Under the pieces are notes generated by a model. It had not been told where the DNA came from, made no database searches, and worked only from the letters and a program-made list of their open reading frames with translations. Positions 39,069-48,097 of a stretch of 64,000 nt of DNA are shown here, piece after piece. This DNA is from Actinoplanes philippinensis (GTDB lineage: Bacteria > Actinomycetota > Actinomycetes > Mycobacteriales > Micromonosporaceae): contig NZ_FONV01000011.1 in assembly GCF_900113015.1 (NCBI RefSeq), positions 62,001 through 126,000 of the forward strand, in the 5' to 3' direction. The position numbers and the translations under genes are program-made. Each line of letters starts with the position of its first letter. Position 1 is the first letter of the stretch.

Positions 39069-39093
39069 AGAATGACTATTGATGACATGACTA
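39062..39093. promoter_or_regulatory. Candidate PadR operator
   Basis: Perfect 7-bp inverted repeat TAGTCAT-AGA-ATGACTA at 39062-39078, followed by two more half-site-like copies, ATGACAT at 39082-39088 and TGACTAA at 39088-39094. It lies between the divergent monooxygenase and PadR genes and covers the monooxygenase start codon. Confidence 0.6.
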
Positions 39094-39121
39094 AGAACCG
39101 TCAACCCCTAAGCTGAGCCGC

Positions 39122-39703
39122 ATGAAGCGGTCTCCCCTGGCGATGGTTCTGCTGGCACTACTGGTGGAGGCGCCGATGCACCCGTACCGGATGCAGCAGG
39201 TGATCAGGGAGCGCGGTCAGGACCAGCTGGTCAACGTCGCGCAGCGCAACAGCGTCTACCAAACCCTCGATCGATTGGTACGGGAGGGACTGGCCCGCCC
39301 CGGCGGCACCACCCGGGAGGCCGGCCGCCCAGAACGGACCGTCTACGAGATCACCGAGGAGGGCGCCGCCAGCCTGCGCCGCTGGCTGCTCGAGATGCTG
39401 CCGGAGCCGGCCCGCGAGTTCCCGGAGTTCCCGGTGGCGCTGGCGTTCCTGCCGATGCTCACTCCGGCCGAGACACGGGAGCTGCTGGAACGCCGCGTCG
39501 AGAAGCTGGCCGAGCGGGCCGGGGCCATCGACGCGCAGGCCCCGCCCGGCCTGCCCCGGCTGTTCCTGATCGAGGACGAGTACCGGGCGAGCATGCTGCG
39601 CGCCGAGATCGGGTGGTTGCGCGCCCTCATCGCCGAGCTCGACGAGGGCACGCTCGACTGGGACCGCACGCTCATCGAGGAGACGCTGGCCCGTTTCGGT
39701 TAG
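39122..39703 (+). CDS. PadR-family transcriptional regulator
   Basis: A 193-residue repressor. The N-terminal winged helix (SPLAMVLLALLVEAPMHPYRM, with YQTLDRLVREGLA and GRPERTVYEITEEG) is characteristic of PadR. Residues 95-190 are the Vir-like helical dimerisation and ligand domain. It is divergent from the monooxygenase gene, 53 bp away, with an inverted repeat between them, so it probably represses that gene and itself until an inducer binds. The protein ends 3 bp into the convergent meaB gene. Confidence 0.92.
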   Translation: MKRSPLAMVLLALLVEAPMHPYRMQQVIRERGQDQLVNVAQRNSVYQTLDRLVREGLARPGGTTREAGRPERTVYEITEEGAASLRRWLLEMLPEPAREFPEFPVALAFLPMLTPAETRELLERRVEKLAERAGAIDAQAPPGLPRLFLIEDEYRASMLRAEIGWLRALIAELDEGTLDWDRTLIEETLARFG

Positions 39704-40707
39704 AGGCTCGCCAGCAGCTCCGCGGCGGCGGCGTGCGGGTCGATCTCACCGCTCGCCACCCGGGCGGCGAGGGCCGGCAGCGCCGTGCCGCCGCGCAGGT
39801 CGCCCATCCGGGCCCGCAGCGTGCCCAGCGCCAGCGCCGAGATCTCCGCCGACGCCCGGTGCTCCCGGCGGCGCTGCAGGTTGCCGGTGCTCTCCAGCCA
39901 CTCGCGGTGCTTGCCGATGGCGGCCACCACGTCGTCGATGCCCTCGTTCCGGGCGGCGACCGCACGGACCACCTGGGGCCGCCACTCGCCCGGGGCACGC
40001 TCCCCGAGCGCGAGCATGCCCTGGATGTCACGGTAGGTGGCGTCGGCGCCGGGCCGGTCCGCCTTGTTGATCACGAAGACGTCGGCGATCTCCAGCACAC
40101 CCGCCTTCACCGCCTGGATAGCGTCGCCCATCCCGGGAGCGAGCAGCACCAGCGTGGTGTCGGCGAGGGAGGCGATCTCCACCTCGGCCTGGCCCACACC
40201 GACCGTCTCGACCAGGATCACGTCACAGCCGGCGCCCTCCAGCACCCGGACCGCCTGCGGTGTCGCCGCCGACAGGCCGCCGAGCTGCCCGCGGCTGGAC
40301 ATCGAGCGGATGTAGACCCCGGAGTCGGCGGTGTGGTCCTGCATCCGGATCCGGTCGCCCAGGATGGCGCCGCCGGTGAACGGGCTGGACGGGTCGACGG
40401 CCAGCACGCCGACCCGGCTCCCCGTCTCACGCAGGGCGCGGACCAGCTCGTTCGTCGTGGTGGACTTGCCGACCCCGGGCGCGCCGGTGAGGCCGACGAC
40501 CTGGGCCCGGCCGGCGTGCGACGCCATCGCGGCGGCCACCTCGGGCAGAGCGGGATCGTCGTTCTCGACCAGGCTGATCAACCGCGCCACGGACCGGGCG
40601 TCGCCCTCCCGGGCCTTGGCGACCAGGGAGGGCACGTCACGGGACCGCCGGCCGCCGCCCACCGCGGGAGACGCGGCGGCGCCGGCCGGGGACGACGAAA
40701 CCGTCAC
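39700..40707 (-). CDS. meaB: MeaB/ArgK-type G3E GTPase chaperone of B12-dependent mutases
   Basis: A 335-residue G-protein that guards and reloads adenosylcobalamin mutases. It shows P-loop [15 protein letters not shown], switch and Walker B segments [20 protein letters not shown] and [10 protein letters not shown], and base motif NKAD. The C-terminal dimerisation arm ([17 protein letters not shown]) is intact. The GTG start at 40707 overlaps the thiolase stop (GTGA), so the two are coupled; an upstream extension to 40758 would be thiolase antiphase sequence. Partners may be IcmA in this window and a methylmalonyl-CoA mutase elsewhere. Confidence 0.94.
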   Translation of the reverse strand: MTVSSSPAGAAASPAVGGGRRSRDVPSLVAKAREGDARSVARLISLVENDDPALPEVAAAMASHAGRAQVVGLTGAPGVGKSTTTNELVRALRETGSRVGVLAVDPSSPFTGGAILGDRIRMQDHTADSGVYIRSMSSRGQLGGLSAATPQAVRVLEGAGCDVILVETVGVGQAEVEIASLADTTLVLLAPGMGDAIQAVKAGVLEIADVFVINKADRPGADATYRDIQGMLALGERAPGEWRPQVVRAVAARNEGIDDVVAAIGKHREWLESTGNLQRRREHRASAEISALALGTLRARMGDLRGGTALPALAARVASGEIDPHAAAAELLASL

Positions 40708-41888
40708 GCCGCGGGGACCTTGATGATCAGGGCGTCGCCCTGGCCGCCACCGCCGCACAGGCCGGCCGCGCCGAGGCCGCCGCCGCGCCGCTTCAGCTCG
40801 AGCGCCAGGGTCAGCACCAGGCGGGCGCCGGACATGCCGATCGGGTGGCCGAGGGCGATCGCGCCACCGTTCACGTTCACGATCGACTCGTCGACCTTGA
40901 GCTCGCGGGCGGACTGGATGACCACCTGGGCGAACGCCTCGTTGATCTCGATCAGGTCGAGGTCCTCGACGGAGAGGCGGGCCTTGTCGAGCGCGTGCTT
41001 GATGGCGTTGGCCGGCTGGGACTGCAGCGAGCTGTCCGGCCCGGCCACGTTGCCGTGCGACACGATCTCGGCGAGCCAGGTCAGCCCCAGCTCCTCGGCC
41101 TTGGCCCGGCTCATCACGACCACGGCGGCGGCGCCGTCGGAGATCGGCGAGGAGCTGGCGGCGGTGATCGTGCCGTCCGGGGTGAAGGCGGGGCGCAGCC
41201 GGGCCAGCGACTCCCCGGTGGTGTCGGGGCGGACGCCCTCGTCGCCGTCGATCGGCCCGGTGGCGTTGCGCCCGCCGGCCGGGACCGGCGCGATCTCCTC
41301 GGCGAACCGGCCGTCCCGCTGGGCGGCGGCGGCCCGCTGGTGGCTCTGCGCGGCGAACGCGTCCTGCTCCTGGCGGGTGATGCCGAAGCGGGCGCCACTG
41401 GCCTCGGTGGACTCTCCCATCGAGATGCCCGCCCAGGGGTCCATCAGGCCGTCGAACGCGGTGTGGTCTCGCACCAGCACGTCACCGAACTTACGGCCCG
41501 CGCGCTGGTCGGTCAGCAGATGCGGCGCATTGGTCATCGACTCCATGCCGCCGGCCACCACGATGTCGAACTCGCCGGCCCGGATCAGCTGGTCGGCCAG
41601 GGCGATCGCGTCGAGGCCGGAGAGGCACACCTTGTTGACGGTGAGCGCGGGCACGGACATCGGGATGCCCGCGGCGACGGCGGCCTGGCGGGCCGGGATC
41701 TGGCCGCAGCCGGCCTGCAGGACCTGGCCCATGATCACGTACTGGACGCGCCCGGGCTCGACGCCGGCCCGGCTCAGGGCGGCCGCGATGGCGTGCCCGC
41801 CGAGGGCGGTGGCGGGCAGGTGCTTGAGGTTTCCGAGGAGGCGCCCCATCGGGGTCCGGGCGCCGCTGACGATGACGGAGCTGGTCAC
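40704..41888 (-). CDS. Acetyl-CoA C-acetyltransferase (thiolase)
   Basis: A 394-residue biosynthetic-type thiolase that condenses or cleaves acetyl-CoA and acetoacetyl-CoA. It has the acyl-carrying cysteine in [18 protein letters not shown], the motifs NEAFAQVV and [14 protein letters not shown], and the C-terminal cysteine loop [15 protein letters not shown] set the start at GTG 41888 ([14 protein letters not shown]). The longer frame to 42329 overlaps the divergent epimerase gene. It is translationally coupled to meaB and divergent from the epimerase gene. I recall the same thiolase/meaB/epimerase grouping in Streptomyces. Confidence 0.95.
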   Translation of the reverse strand: MTSSVIVSGARTPMGRLLGNLKHLPATALGGHAIAAALSRAGVEPGRVQYVIMGQVLQAGCGQIPARQAAVAAGIPMSVPALTVNKVCLSGLDAIALADQLIRAGEFDIVVAGGMESMTNAPHLLTDQRAGRKFGDVLVRDHTAFDGLMDPWAGISMGESTEASGARFGITRQEQDAFAAQSHQRAAAAQRDGRFAEEIAPVPAGGRNATGPIDGDEGVRPDTTGESLARLRPAFTPDGTITAASSSPISDGAAAVVVMSRAKAEELGLTWLAEIVSHGNVAGPDSSLQSQPANAIKHALDKARLSVEDLDLIEINEAFAQVVIQSARELKVDESIVNVNGGAIALGHPIGMSGARLVLTLALELKRRGGGLGAAGLCGGGGQGDALIIKVPAA

Positions 41889-41969
41889 GGTCGTGATCCG
41901 ATCTGCGGGACCGGGCGGGGGAGACACCCGGAGTGGCCTTAACGATGGGTCAGGTCCGAGACTAGCCCC

Positions 41970-42497
41970 ATGACCGACGACACATCGAGCGGCACGACGG
42001 CCGAGAATGTCACAGTGAACCCTCTGCAGCCCGGCGGCGGGCCGGCGGGCCCACGCCACGCCGGGGAAGGCGCCTTCTCCGATGTCGGCCTGCTCCGGAT
42101 CGACCACGTGGGAATCGCGGTGGCCGATCTCGACGAAGCGCTGCGCTTCTATGCCGAGACCTTCGGTTTGCACTGTGTGCATCAAGAGACGAACGAGGAG
42201 CAGGGCGTCCGGGAGGCGATGCTCGCGGTCGGCGACGGCGCCGGTCCGCGGCTCCAGCTGCTGGCCCCGGCGCGGCCCGGCTCGGCGATCGCCAGGTTCC
42301 TCGACCGCAGCGGTCCCGGCCTGCAGCAACTCGCCTACACGGTGGCCGACGTGGAGGCCGCGGCGGCCGCTCTGCGAGCCCGGGGCCTGAGGCTGCTCTA
42401 CGACACGCCGAAACGGGGCACCGCGGGCTCACGCATCAACTTCGTGCATCCCAAGGACGCCGGCGGGGTGCTGGTGGAGCTGGTGGAGCCGGTGTGA
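41970..42497 (+). CDS. mce: Methylmalonyl-CoA epimerase (VOC family) with altered metal-site motif
   Basis: Interconverts the two methylmalonyl-CoA epimers in propionyl-CoA metabolism. The 175-residue protein has a 40-residue disordered N-terminal extension and then a complete VOC fold. It shows [19 protein letters not shown] (metal His), [11 protein letters not shown], and [15 protein letters not shown] (catalytic/metal Glu). The segment that usually reads GLHHIAY, including a metal His, reads GLQQLAY here. Some actinobacterial epimerases share this, as far as I recall, so activity may be kept with Gln as ligand. The ATG at 41970 starts 81 bp from the divergent thiolase start. Confidence 0.92.
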   Translation: MTDDTSSGTTAENVTVNPLQPGGGPAGPRHAGEGAFSDVGLLRIDHVGIAVADLDEALRFYAETFGLHCVHQETNEEQGVREAMLAVGDGAGPRLQLLAPARPGSAIARFLDRSGPGLQQLAYTVADVEAAAAALRARGLRLLYDTPKRGTAGSRINFVHPKDAGGVLVELVEPV

Positions 42498-42511
42498 GGC
42501 GTACCTCGCAC
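42492..42511 (+). terminator. Small hairpin at the epimerase stop
   Basis: GTGTGAGG / CCTCGCAC arms (7 of 8 paired, one wobble) with a 4-nt loop overlap the stop codon. It is a weak terminator candidate without a T-run. The following 265 bp up to 42776 hold no supportable gene. Confidence 0.35.
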
Positions 42512-42776
42512 GGGTGAATCGACCTGACGCGGACCCGCCCGCCTGGCAGGATCGGGGCCATTGAGCAGGGCCGACGACCGCGGCCACCGGACCGGAATCC
42601 CCCGAAGCCCCGAGTGGGCAGGTGACAGCGGGACGACGCGGGGCCGACCGGTGAGCCGACGGTCCTCCCCGAACGGCCCGGGGGCGGTCTGCGCTCCAGG
42701 TCGAAGCTGATCTACGATGCGGTCCGGATGCCCATCGGCTCTTGCATGTCCGATTCCTCTTCGCCAGGATGGCGCA

Positions 42777-44096
42777 ATGCCCCAGCAGCAGGATCAGAAC
42801 CTGGCCTTCTTCGAGACCGCCAACTCGCAGCACGATTTCACGGTCGTCCTGCGCGGTTACGACCGCCACCAGGTCGACGGACACATCGGCCGGCTGCTCG
42901 CCGCGCTGAACCAGTCCGAGGCTGCCCGCGGCGAGGCCGAGCAGCGGATGAACGACGCACAGCGTCGCCTGCGCCAGGCCGAGCAGCGGCTGAACGCGCT
43001 CGAGCAGAAACTGGCCGACAGCAACAAGCTGCTGGAGGAGAACAACAGGCCGACGCTCTCCGGGCTGGGCACCCGGGTGGAGCAGATCCTGCGGCTCGCC
43101 GAGGAACAGGCGAACGATCACCGGAACGAGGCGAAGCGGGAGTCCGAGGGCATTCTCTCCGCGGCTCGTCTCGAGGCCCGGGAGATCACCGACAAGGCGC
43201 GTGCCGAGGCCGCCGCCATGAAGGCGACCGCCGAGCGTGAGGCCGGCCAGGTCCGCACGCACGCCGAGCGGGAAGCCGCGGAGACCCGGGTGCAGGCCCG
43301 GCGCGAGGCCGACACGCTGCGGTCCGACGCCGACCGCGAGACCAAGCAGCTGCGGACCGTCACGGCGCACGAGGTCGCCGAGCTGAAATCGACCGTGGAG
43401 CGTGAGGTCGCGTCGCTGCGGGCCACCGCCGAGCGGGAGATCACCCAGGCCCGCGCCAAGGCCGGCCGCGAGGCCGAGGAGAAGCGCGCCGAGGCCACCA
43501 AGCTGCTCAGCGACGCCCGCGACAAGCGCGAGAAGGACCTGCAGTCGCTGGCCCTGGAGATCGCCGAGCGCCGGGAGAAGGCCGAGGCCGAGGAGTCGCA
43601 GCGGCACGCCGCGCAGGTCGCCGCCACCCAGAAGATGGTGGCCGAGGCCGAGGAGCGGGCCCGCGCCGCCGAGGACCGGTCGAAGGAGATCGAGCAGCGC
43701 GCCGAGAGCCGCCGGATCGAGTCCGAGCGTCACTCGTCCGAGACCGTGGAGAAGGCCCGGGCGCTGGCCGACAAGACCGTCACCGAGGCCCGCCAGGAGG
43801 CGAACCGTCTGCTCAGCGAGGCCCGCCAGGAGGCCGAGCTGACCACCCAGGCGGCCCGCCGCGAGGTGGAGGACCTGACCCGTCAGAAGGACGCCGTCAC
43901 CAACCAGCTCGGGCAGATGCTCTCCGGCCTGTCCGGCCTGGTGCCGGGCGTCGGTGGCGCCGCCGCGCCGGCCGCCGCAGCCGCTGTGGCCGCCGCCGCC
44001 CCCAAGCCCGCCGACGCCCCTGTTCAGCGGGCTCCCGAGCAGGACGAGGCGGAGGAGACCGCGGACGAGCCGGTGGCCGCCAAGACGAATTCCTGA
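42777..44096 (+). CDS. FilP/Scy-family coiled-coil cytoskeletal protein (first copy)
   Basis: A 439-residue, almost wholly coiled-coil protein. The first 35 residues (FTVVLRGYDRHQVDGHIGRLLAAL) are the DivIVA-like polar-targeting motif. LSGLGTRVEQILRLAEEQAN is the conserved block of Streptomyces FilP. Residues 100-385 are heptads rich in Glu, Ala and Arg. A Gly/Ala hinge (GLVPGVGGAAAPAAA) and an acidic tail end it. Such proteins form the tip-organising complex with DivIVA in filamentous actinobacteria. It sits beside the epimerase gene, the place I recall for scy in Streptomyces, though it is far shorter than Scy. ATG 42777 has a modest AGGAT site. Confidence 0.85.
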   Translation: MPQQQDQNLAFFETANSQHDFTVVLRGYDRHQVDGHIGRLLAALNQSEAARGEAEQRMNDAQRRLRQAEQRLNALEQKLADSNKLLEENNRPTLSGLGTRVEQILRLAEEQANDHRNEAKRESEGILSAARLEAREITDKARAEAAAMKATAEREAGQVRTHAEREAAETRVQARREADTLRSDADRETKQLRTVTAHEVAELKSTVEREVASLRATAEREITQARAKAGREAEEKRAEATKLLSDARDKREKDLQSLALEIAERREKAEAEESQRHAAQVAATQKMVAEAEERARAAEDRSKEIEQRAESRRIESERHSSETVEKARALADKTVTEARQEANRLLSEARQEAELTTQAARREVEDLTRQKDAVTNQLGQMLSGLSGLVPGVGGAAAPAAAAAVAAAAPKPADAPVQRAPEQDEAEETADEPVAAKTNS

Positions 44097-44177
44097 GCCG
44101 AGAGCCTCGTCTCTCTCCGGTTGCGGAGCCGCCGCGAGTGCGCGACGGTTGACAGGGGCCGGCATTCGATGACGAAA

Positions 44178-44212
44178 TCAGGCCGTATCGGAGTTTCTCC
44201 GGTACGGCCTGA
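44178..44212 (+). terminator. Strong terminator after the first FilP-like gene
   Basis: A 16-bp stem (TCAGGCCGTATCGGAG with its complement, one T-G wobble) closed by a TTT loop, 81 bp after the stop. CTCGTTTCG follows the stem. It isolates the two coiled-coil genes into separate transcripts. Confidence 0.8.
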
Positions 44213-44337
44213 CTCGTTTCGCGCTTGCCTGGGTTTATCGAGCCGAGGTCAGACAGATCACAACTACCCGCATCGTCTCTGCCAAACCGGTGTGTATCGA
44301 CACGCCACGGGACGATGCGTATGTGAGGATGGAAAGC

Positions 44338-45750
44338 ATGTCGCACGGCGGTGAAATTCTCGGTCTCGGCGGAGATTCGGCCACCGAACCCAGCTTCGAG
44401 ACCGCCCTGCGGGGTTACGAGCGCAAGCAGGTCGAGCGATACGTCACCCGGGCGGAGAACGAGATCGCCGCCCTCCTCGCCGACCGCGAGCAGGCCTACT
44501 CGCAGATGCAGGCGATGACGGCTCAGATAAAGGGCCTGCAGGCGGAGCTGAGTCAGGCGCGGCGTGACTCCGGGATAAGCGGCGAGGTGTCGTTCCGGCA
44601 CCTGGGCCCGCGGGTCGAGCAGATCCTGGCGCTGGCCGAGGAGCAGGCCGAGGCGATCAAGGCCTCCGCGACCGACGACATCGCCTCCCGCCTGGCCGAG
44701 GCCGAGCGGATCCGGGCCGAGGCCGAGGCGCACGCCCACAACGGCATCCGCGACTTCGAGATCGCCCTGGCCGCGCGCCGCGCCGAGGAGGAGAAGGCCG
44801 ACGCCGCGAAGCGGGCCGCCTCCGACAAGGCGCTCGCCGCCGCCCGCCAGGCCGGCGAGCAGATGCGCAAGGAGGCCGAGGCGGTCCTGGCCCGCTCCCG
44901 CAACGAGGGCAAGCACCTGGTCGACCAGGCCACCCAGGACGCCGCACGGGCGCGGGCCGAGGTGGACGGCTACGTGCAGTCCACCCGCGTGCAGGCCGAG
45001 CAGGAGATCAAGGCGCTGCGGGACAAGACCGCCCAGGAGGTCGCCGCGCAGCGGGCCGAGGCCGAGCGGGAGCTGGCCGACCTGAAGGCGTCCGTCGAGC
45101 ACGAGCTGGCGCTGCGCCGGCACTCGGTGATCGAGGAGCTGGGCCAGATGCGGGCCGGCGTCGAGAAGCAGTGCGCCGACCTGCGCAGCGAGGCCGACAA
45201 GTATGCCGAGGAGGTCCTCCGGCGTTCGGACGACCAGGCGACGGCCGTCCGCAAGGAGATCGCCGCCCAGCAGGAGAAGATCGCCCAGGCCGGGCGCGAG
45301 CTGGAGGCCGCCACCGCCGAGGTGGCGCAGGCCGAGCAGCGCCGGGTGGCGGCCCTGGAGCAGGCGCAGGCCGCCGAGACCGAGGCCGAGCGGGTCCGCC
45401 AGCGTCTCGCCGAGACCCAGCAGCAGCTGGAGTCGGAGCTGAAGCGGGTGTCCGAGGCGCAGCGCGCCGGTGAGGCCGCCGAGCGGCACGCCGCCGAGGT
45501 CCGCCGCCAGGTGCAGAAAGAGGCGAAACGGGTGGCGGAGCTGGCCGCGGCAGCGGTGCTGGCGGCCGCCGCCGACCCGGAGGAGCAGGAGAAGCCGGCG
45601 GAGAAGCCGGAGCCGGCGCCGGTGGCGGTCCAGCCGCAGCCGGCGGCGGTCCAGTCGCAGCCGGCGGCCGAGAAGCAGACCGGCAAGGTGACCGCCTCGG
45701 CGAAGGTCACCGTGCCGCAGCCCACCCGGGTGCCCGCCGACGCGGAGTGA
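44338..45750 (+). CDS. FilP/Scy-family coiled-coil cytoskeletal protein (second copy)
   Basis: A 470-residue paralogue of the preceding coiled-coil gene. It has the same polar motif (FETALRGYERKQVERYVTRAEN), then FRHLGPRVEQILALAEEQAEA. An unbroken coiled coil to about residue 395 and a Pro/Glu/Gln/Val low-complexity tail (QPQPAAVQSQPAAEKQ) follow. I chose the ATG at 44338 (SHGGEILGLG) for its GGAAAG site; an ATG 9 bp upstream is possible. It occupies the position I recall for filP in Streptomyces. The pair probably forms hetero-filaments at growing tips; that is inference from the family. Confidence 0.85.
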   Translation: MSHGGEILGLGGDSATEPSFETALRGYERKQVERYVTRAENEIAALLADREQAYSQMQAMTAQIKGLQAELSQARRDSGISGEVSFRHLGPRVEQILALAEEQAEAIKASATDDIASRLAEAERIRAEAEAHAHNGIRDFEIALAARRAEEEKADAAKRAASDKALAAARQAGEQMRKEAEAVLARSRNEGKHLVDQATQDAARARAEVDGYVQSTRVQAEQEIKALRDKTAQEVAAQRAEAERELADLKASVEHELALRRHSVIEELGQMRAGVEKQCADLRSEADKYAEEVLRRSDDQATAVRKEIAAQQEKIAQAGRELEAATAEVAQAEQRRVAALEQAQAAETEAERVRQRLAETQQQLESELKRVSEAQRAGEAAERHAAEVRRQVQKEAKRVAELAAAAVLAAAADPEEQEKPAEKPEPAPVAVQPQPAAVQSQPAAEKQTGKVTASAKVTVPQPTRVPADAE

Positions 45751-45830
45751 CATCAGGGTTGTTCCCGGTGGTGGGCCGCGCTCGGCGGCGATAGCCTCCG
45801 ATCGCTGGATCAGGTGATCGAGGAGGTCCG

Positions 45831-46931
45831 ATGTCCGCCGAGCCGCCCGTCGAGGAGGAGCCACCGGAGGAGACGCCGGAGAAGCCGTACGGCGAACCCG
45901 GGCCGCCACTGAACCGGCGTAACCCGTTCCTGCTCGGCTTCCTCTTCGGGCTCGGCGTGATCGTGGCGTACGCGCTGTTCCTCGGGGTGCGCAACGCCGC
46001 CTCGATGCTTGTCCTGATCTTCATCGCGCTGTTCCTGGCGATCGGCCTCAACCCGGCGGTGACCCGGCTGCGCCGCTGGGGGCTGCGCCGGGGCGCGGCG
46101 GTCGCGGTGGTGGCGCTCACCGTGGTCGGGTTGCTGGTCGGCGGCATCGTGGCTCTGATCCCGCCGCTGGTCACCCAGACCACCGAGCTGATCAACAACG
46201 CGCCGGACGTGGTGGAGAGCCTGCGCCGCAGCCAGACCGTCAACGAGCTGGTGCAGCGCTACGACATCGCGAACCGGGTGCAGGGCGCGGTGAACGCCGG
46301 GACGATCACGAACGCCCTGGGTGGCGTCGTCGGCGGGGCCCGGCTGCTGTTCGGCACGATCTTCAACATCCTGACCGTGCTGGTGCTGACGATCTACTTC
46401 ATGGCCTCGTTCGAGCGGATCAAGGCGACCGGGTATCGCCTGGTCCCGGCCTCTCGGCGGGAGCGGGTGTCGCTGCTCACCGACGAGATCCTGACCAAGG
46501 TCGGGGCGTACATGGTGGGTGCGCTGGCGATCGCGGTGCTGGCCGGGATGAGCACCTTCGCGCTGGCACTGGCGCTGGGGCTGGCGTACCCCTTCGCCCT
46601 GGCCGTCGTGGTCGCGGTCTGCGACCTGATCCCGCAGATCGGCGCCACCCTCGGCGCGGTGGTCGTCAGCCTCGTCGGGCTGGCCTCGTCACTGACCGAC
46701 GGGATCGCCTGCCTGGTGTTCTTCCTGGTCTACCAGCAGATCGAGAACTATCTGATCTACCCGCGGGTGATGCGCCGCTCGGTCCGGGTCAGTGACGTGG
46801 CGGCGCTGGTGGCGGCCCTGCTCGGGGTCGGCCTGTTCGGCGTGATCGGCGCGCTGGTCGCGATCCCGATGGTGGCCGCCATCCAGCTGATCATGCGGGA
46901 GGTGACGTTGCCGAGCCTCGAGGAGCGTTAG
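45831..46931 (+). CDS. AI-2E family transporter (PerM/YdiK-like permease)
   Basis: A 366-residue membrane protein with about eight transmembrane helices. The cytoplasmic N-terminus of about 30 residues is acidic and proline-rich. The family signatures are visible in LIFIALFLAIGLNPAVTRLRRWGL, the hydrophilic periplasmic segment around NELVQRYDIANRVQ, and the final YQQIENYLIYPRVMRRSVRVS motif. The family exports autoinducer-2 or other small molecules, or acts in Na+/H+ exchange in some members; the substrate is not predictable. ATG 45831 has GAGGAGG upstream. The stop overlaps that of the convergent hydrolase gene. Confidence 0.9.
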   Translation: MSAEPPVEEEPPEETPEKPYGEPGPPLNRRNPFLLGFLFGLGVIVAYALFLGVRNAASMLVLIFIALFLAIGLNPAVTRLRRWGLRRGAAVAVVALTVVGLLVGGIVALIPPLVTQTTELINNAPDVVESLRRSQTVNELVQRYDIANRVQGAVNAGTITNALGGVVGGARLLFGTIFNILTVLVLTIYFMASFERIKATGYRLVPASRRERVSLLTDEILTKVGAYMVGALAIAVLAGMSTFALALALGLAYPFALAVVVAVCDLIPQIGATLGAVVVSLVGLASSLTDGIACLVFFLVYQQIENYLIYPRVMRRSVRVSDVAALVAALLGVGLFGVIGALVAIPMVAAIQLIMREVTLPSLEER

Positions 46932-47707
46932 ATCTTGTCGAAGGCCGCGACCGTCCGGTCGGCATACGCGGTCGCGTCACCGGTCTCCATCGGGCCGTCC
47001 CAGGTCGTCGGCAGCGGGGTCGGCACCCCGGGGGCCACCCGGCGGACGATCTCGTCCAGCACCTTCTCGGCGTCACCGACCCACAGGTGCTTGGCGCCGG
47101 GCATCGGCACGACCTCCGCCTGCGGGATCGCGGCGAAACGCGCGGCAGCCTCGTCCGGACGCAGGTAGTCGTCGAACTCGGGGATCAGCGCGGTCACCGG
47201 CTTGCCGTCGGAGGCCCAGGCGGCCAGGTGCTCCGGCCGGGAGAACCGCAGCGGCGGGGAGAGCAGGATCGCGCCGGTGACGGCCGGGTCCAACCCGTAC
47301 ATCAGGGTCAGGTCGGTCCCGAACGACCAGCCCACCAGCCAGATGTCCGGCAGGTCGGCGAACTCCGCATACTCGATCGCGGCGGCCACGTCGAAACGCT
47401 CGTCGACCGCCTTCGCGAACGATCCGCCGCTGGTGCCGCGGACGCTGCTGGTGCCGCGGGTGTTGAAGCGCAGCACCGCGAGACCGGCCAGGGCGGGCAG
47501 CCGCCACGCCGCCTTGCGATAGACGTGACTGTCCATCATCCCGCCGTGGGTGGGCAGCGGGTGCAGGCAGACGAGGGTGGCCACCGGCTCACGGTCGAGC
47601 GGCCTGGCCAGCTCCCCGACGAGGGTGACGCCGTCCGCGGTGTGCAGCTCGATGTCCTCCCGGTGGGCCGGCAGGATCGAGTTGGCACGGATCTGGTTGT
47701 TGCTCAT
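46928..47707 (-). CDS. Alpha/beta hydrolase
   Basis: A 259-residue cytosolic serine hydrolase. The nucleophile elbow is GWSFGTDL, the catalytic acid probably lies in ALIPEFDDYL, and the His in GAKHLWVGD. The opening ELHTADGVTLVGELARP and CLHPLPTHGGMMDSHVYRK are typical of the family of short-chain acyl hydrolases related to YfhR/dienelactone hydrolase. Start is ATG 47707 (SNNQIRANSILPAHRED). The longer frame to 47779 overlaps the upstream gene. It is 10 bp behind the small zinc-type gene and likely cotranscribed. The substrate is unknown. Confidence 0.85.
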   Translation of the reverse strand: MSNNQIRANSILPAHREDIELHTADGVTLVGELARPLDREPVATLVCLHPLPTHGGMMDSHVYRKAAWRLPALAGLAVLRFNTRGTSSVRGTSGGSFAKAVDERFDVAAAIEYAEFADLPDIWLVGWSFGTDLTLMYGLDPAVTGAILLSPPLRFSRPEHLAAWASDGKPVTALIPEFDDYLRPDEAAARFAAIPQAEVVPMPGAKHLWVGDAEKVLDEIVRRVAPGVPTPLPTTWDGPMETGDATAYADRTVAAFDKI

Positions 47708-47717
47708 GAAGAGATTG

Positions 47718-48044
47718 TCACCCGTATCGGGGGGCGTTGCGCGAGCGCTCCACCCCGGGAGCACGCCGGTCACGGCCACGCCAGCAACCGGTGTGCCAGT
47801 GACGGCGGTCGGCCATGTCGCCCCAGCCGTCGGCCGGCCACGCCACCACGTGCGCCACCCCGGGGCGGATCTCCTGCAGGCAGCCGGGACACCGGTACGT
47901 CTTGACGGCCGCCGCGCCGAAGATGGAGCGCACCATCCACTCGCCGTCCTGCCATTGCTGGACGCGCTGCTCGGTGATCCCGGGACGGTCCGGGCTCGGC
48001 TCGTCGTCGGACGGGCGGCGGGGGCGGTTACGGCGGGGGCTCAC
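47718..48044 (-). CDS. Small actinobacterial conserved protein with a CPGC zinc-type motif
   Basis: A 108-residue basic protein. The first 35 residues are Arg/Pro-rich. The conserved body reads DGEWMVRSIFGAAAVKTYRC, then PGCLQEIRPGVAHVVAWP and RRHWHTGCW. The two cysteines of CPGC with the later His/Cys (HWHTGCW) look like a treble-clef zinc site. I recall closely similar proteins throughout actinobacteria, sometimes labelled ATP/GTP-binding without evidence. No function is known to me. The start is GTG 48044 (SPRRNRPRRP). It is divergent from the aldehyde dehydrogenase gene. Confidence 0.75.
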   Translation of the reverse strand: MSPRRNRPRRPSDDEPSPDRPGITEQRVQQWQDGEWMVRSIFGAAAVKTYRCPGCLQEIRPGVAHVVAWPADGWGDMADRRHWHTGCWRGRDRRAPGVERSRNAPRYG

Positions 48045-48085
48045 GAGGTCAAGCGTACGTAGTGACTCGCCGGTAACAATCATCC

Positions 48086-48091
48086 TAGACT
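48086..48091 (+). promoter_or_regulatory. Candidate -10 box of the aldehyde dehydrogenase gene (leaderless)
   Basis: TAGACT ends 6 nt before the ATG at 48098, with no ribosome site between, so transcription would begin at or next to the start codon. TGACTC about 17 nt upstream is a possible -35 element. Confidence 0.5.
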
Positions 48092-48097
48092 CGGGAC

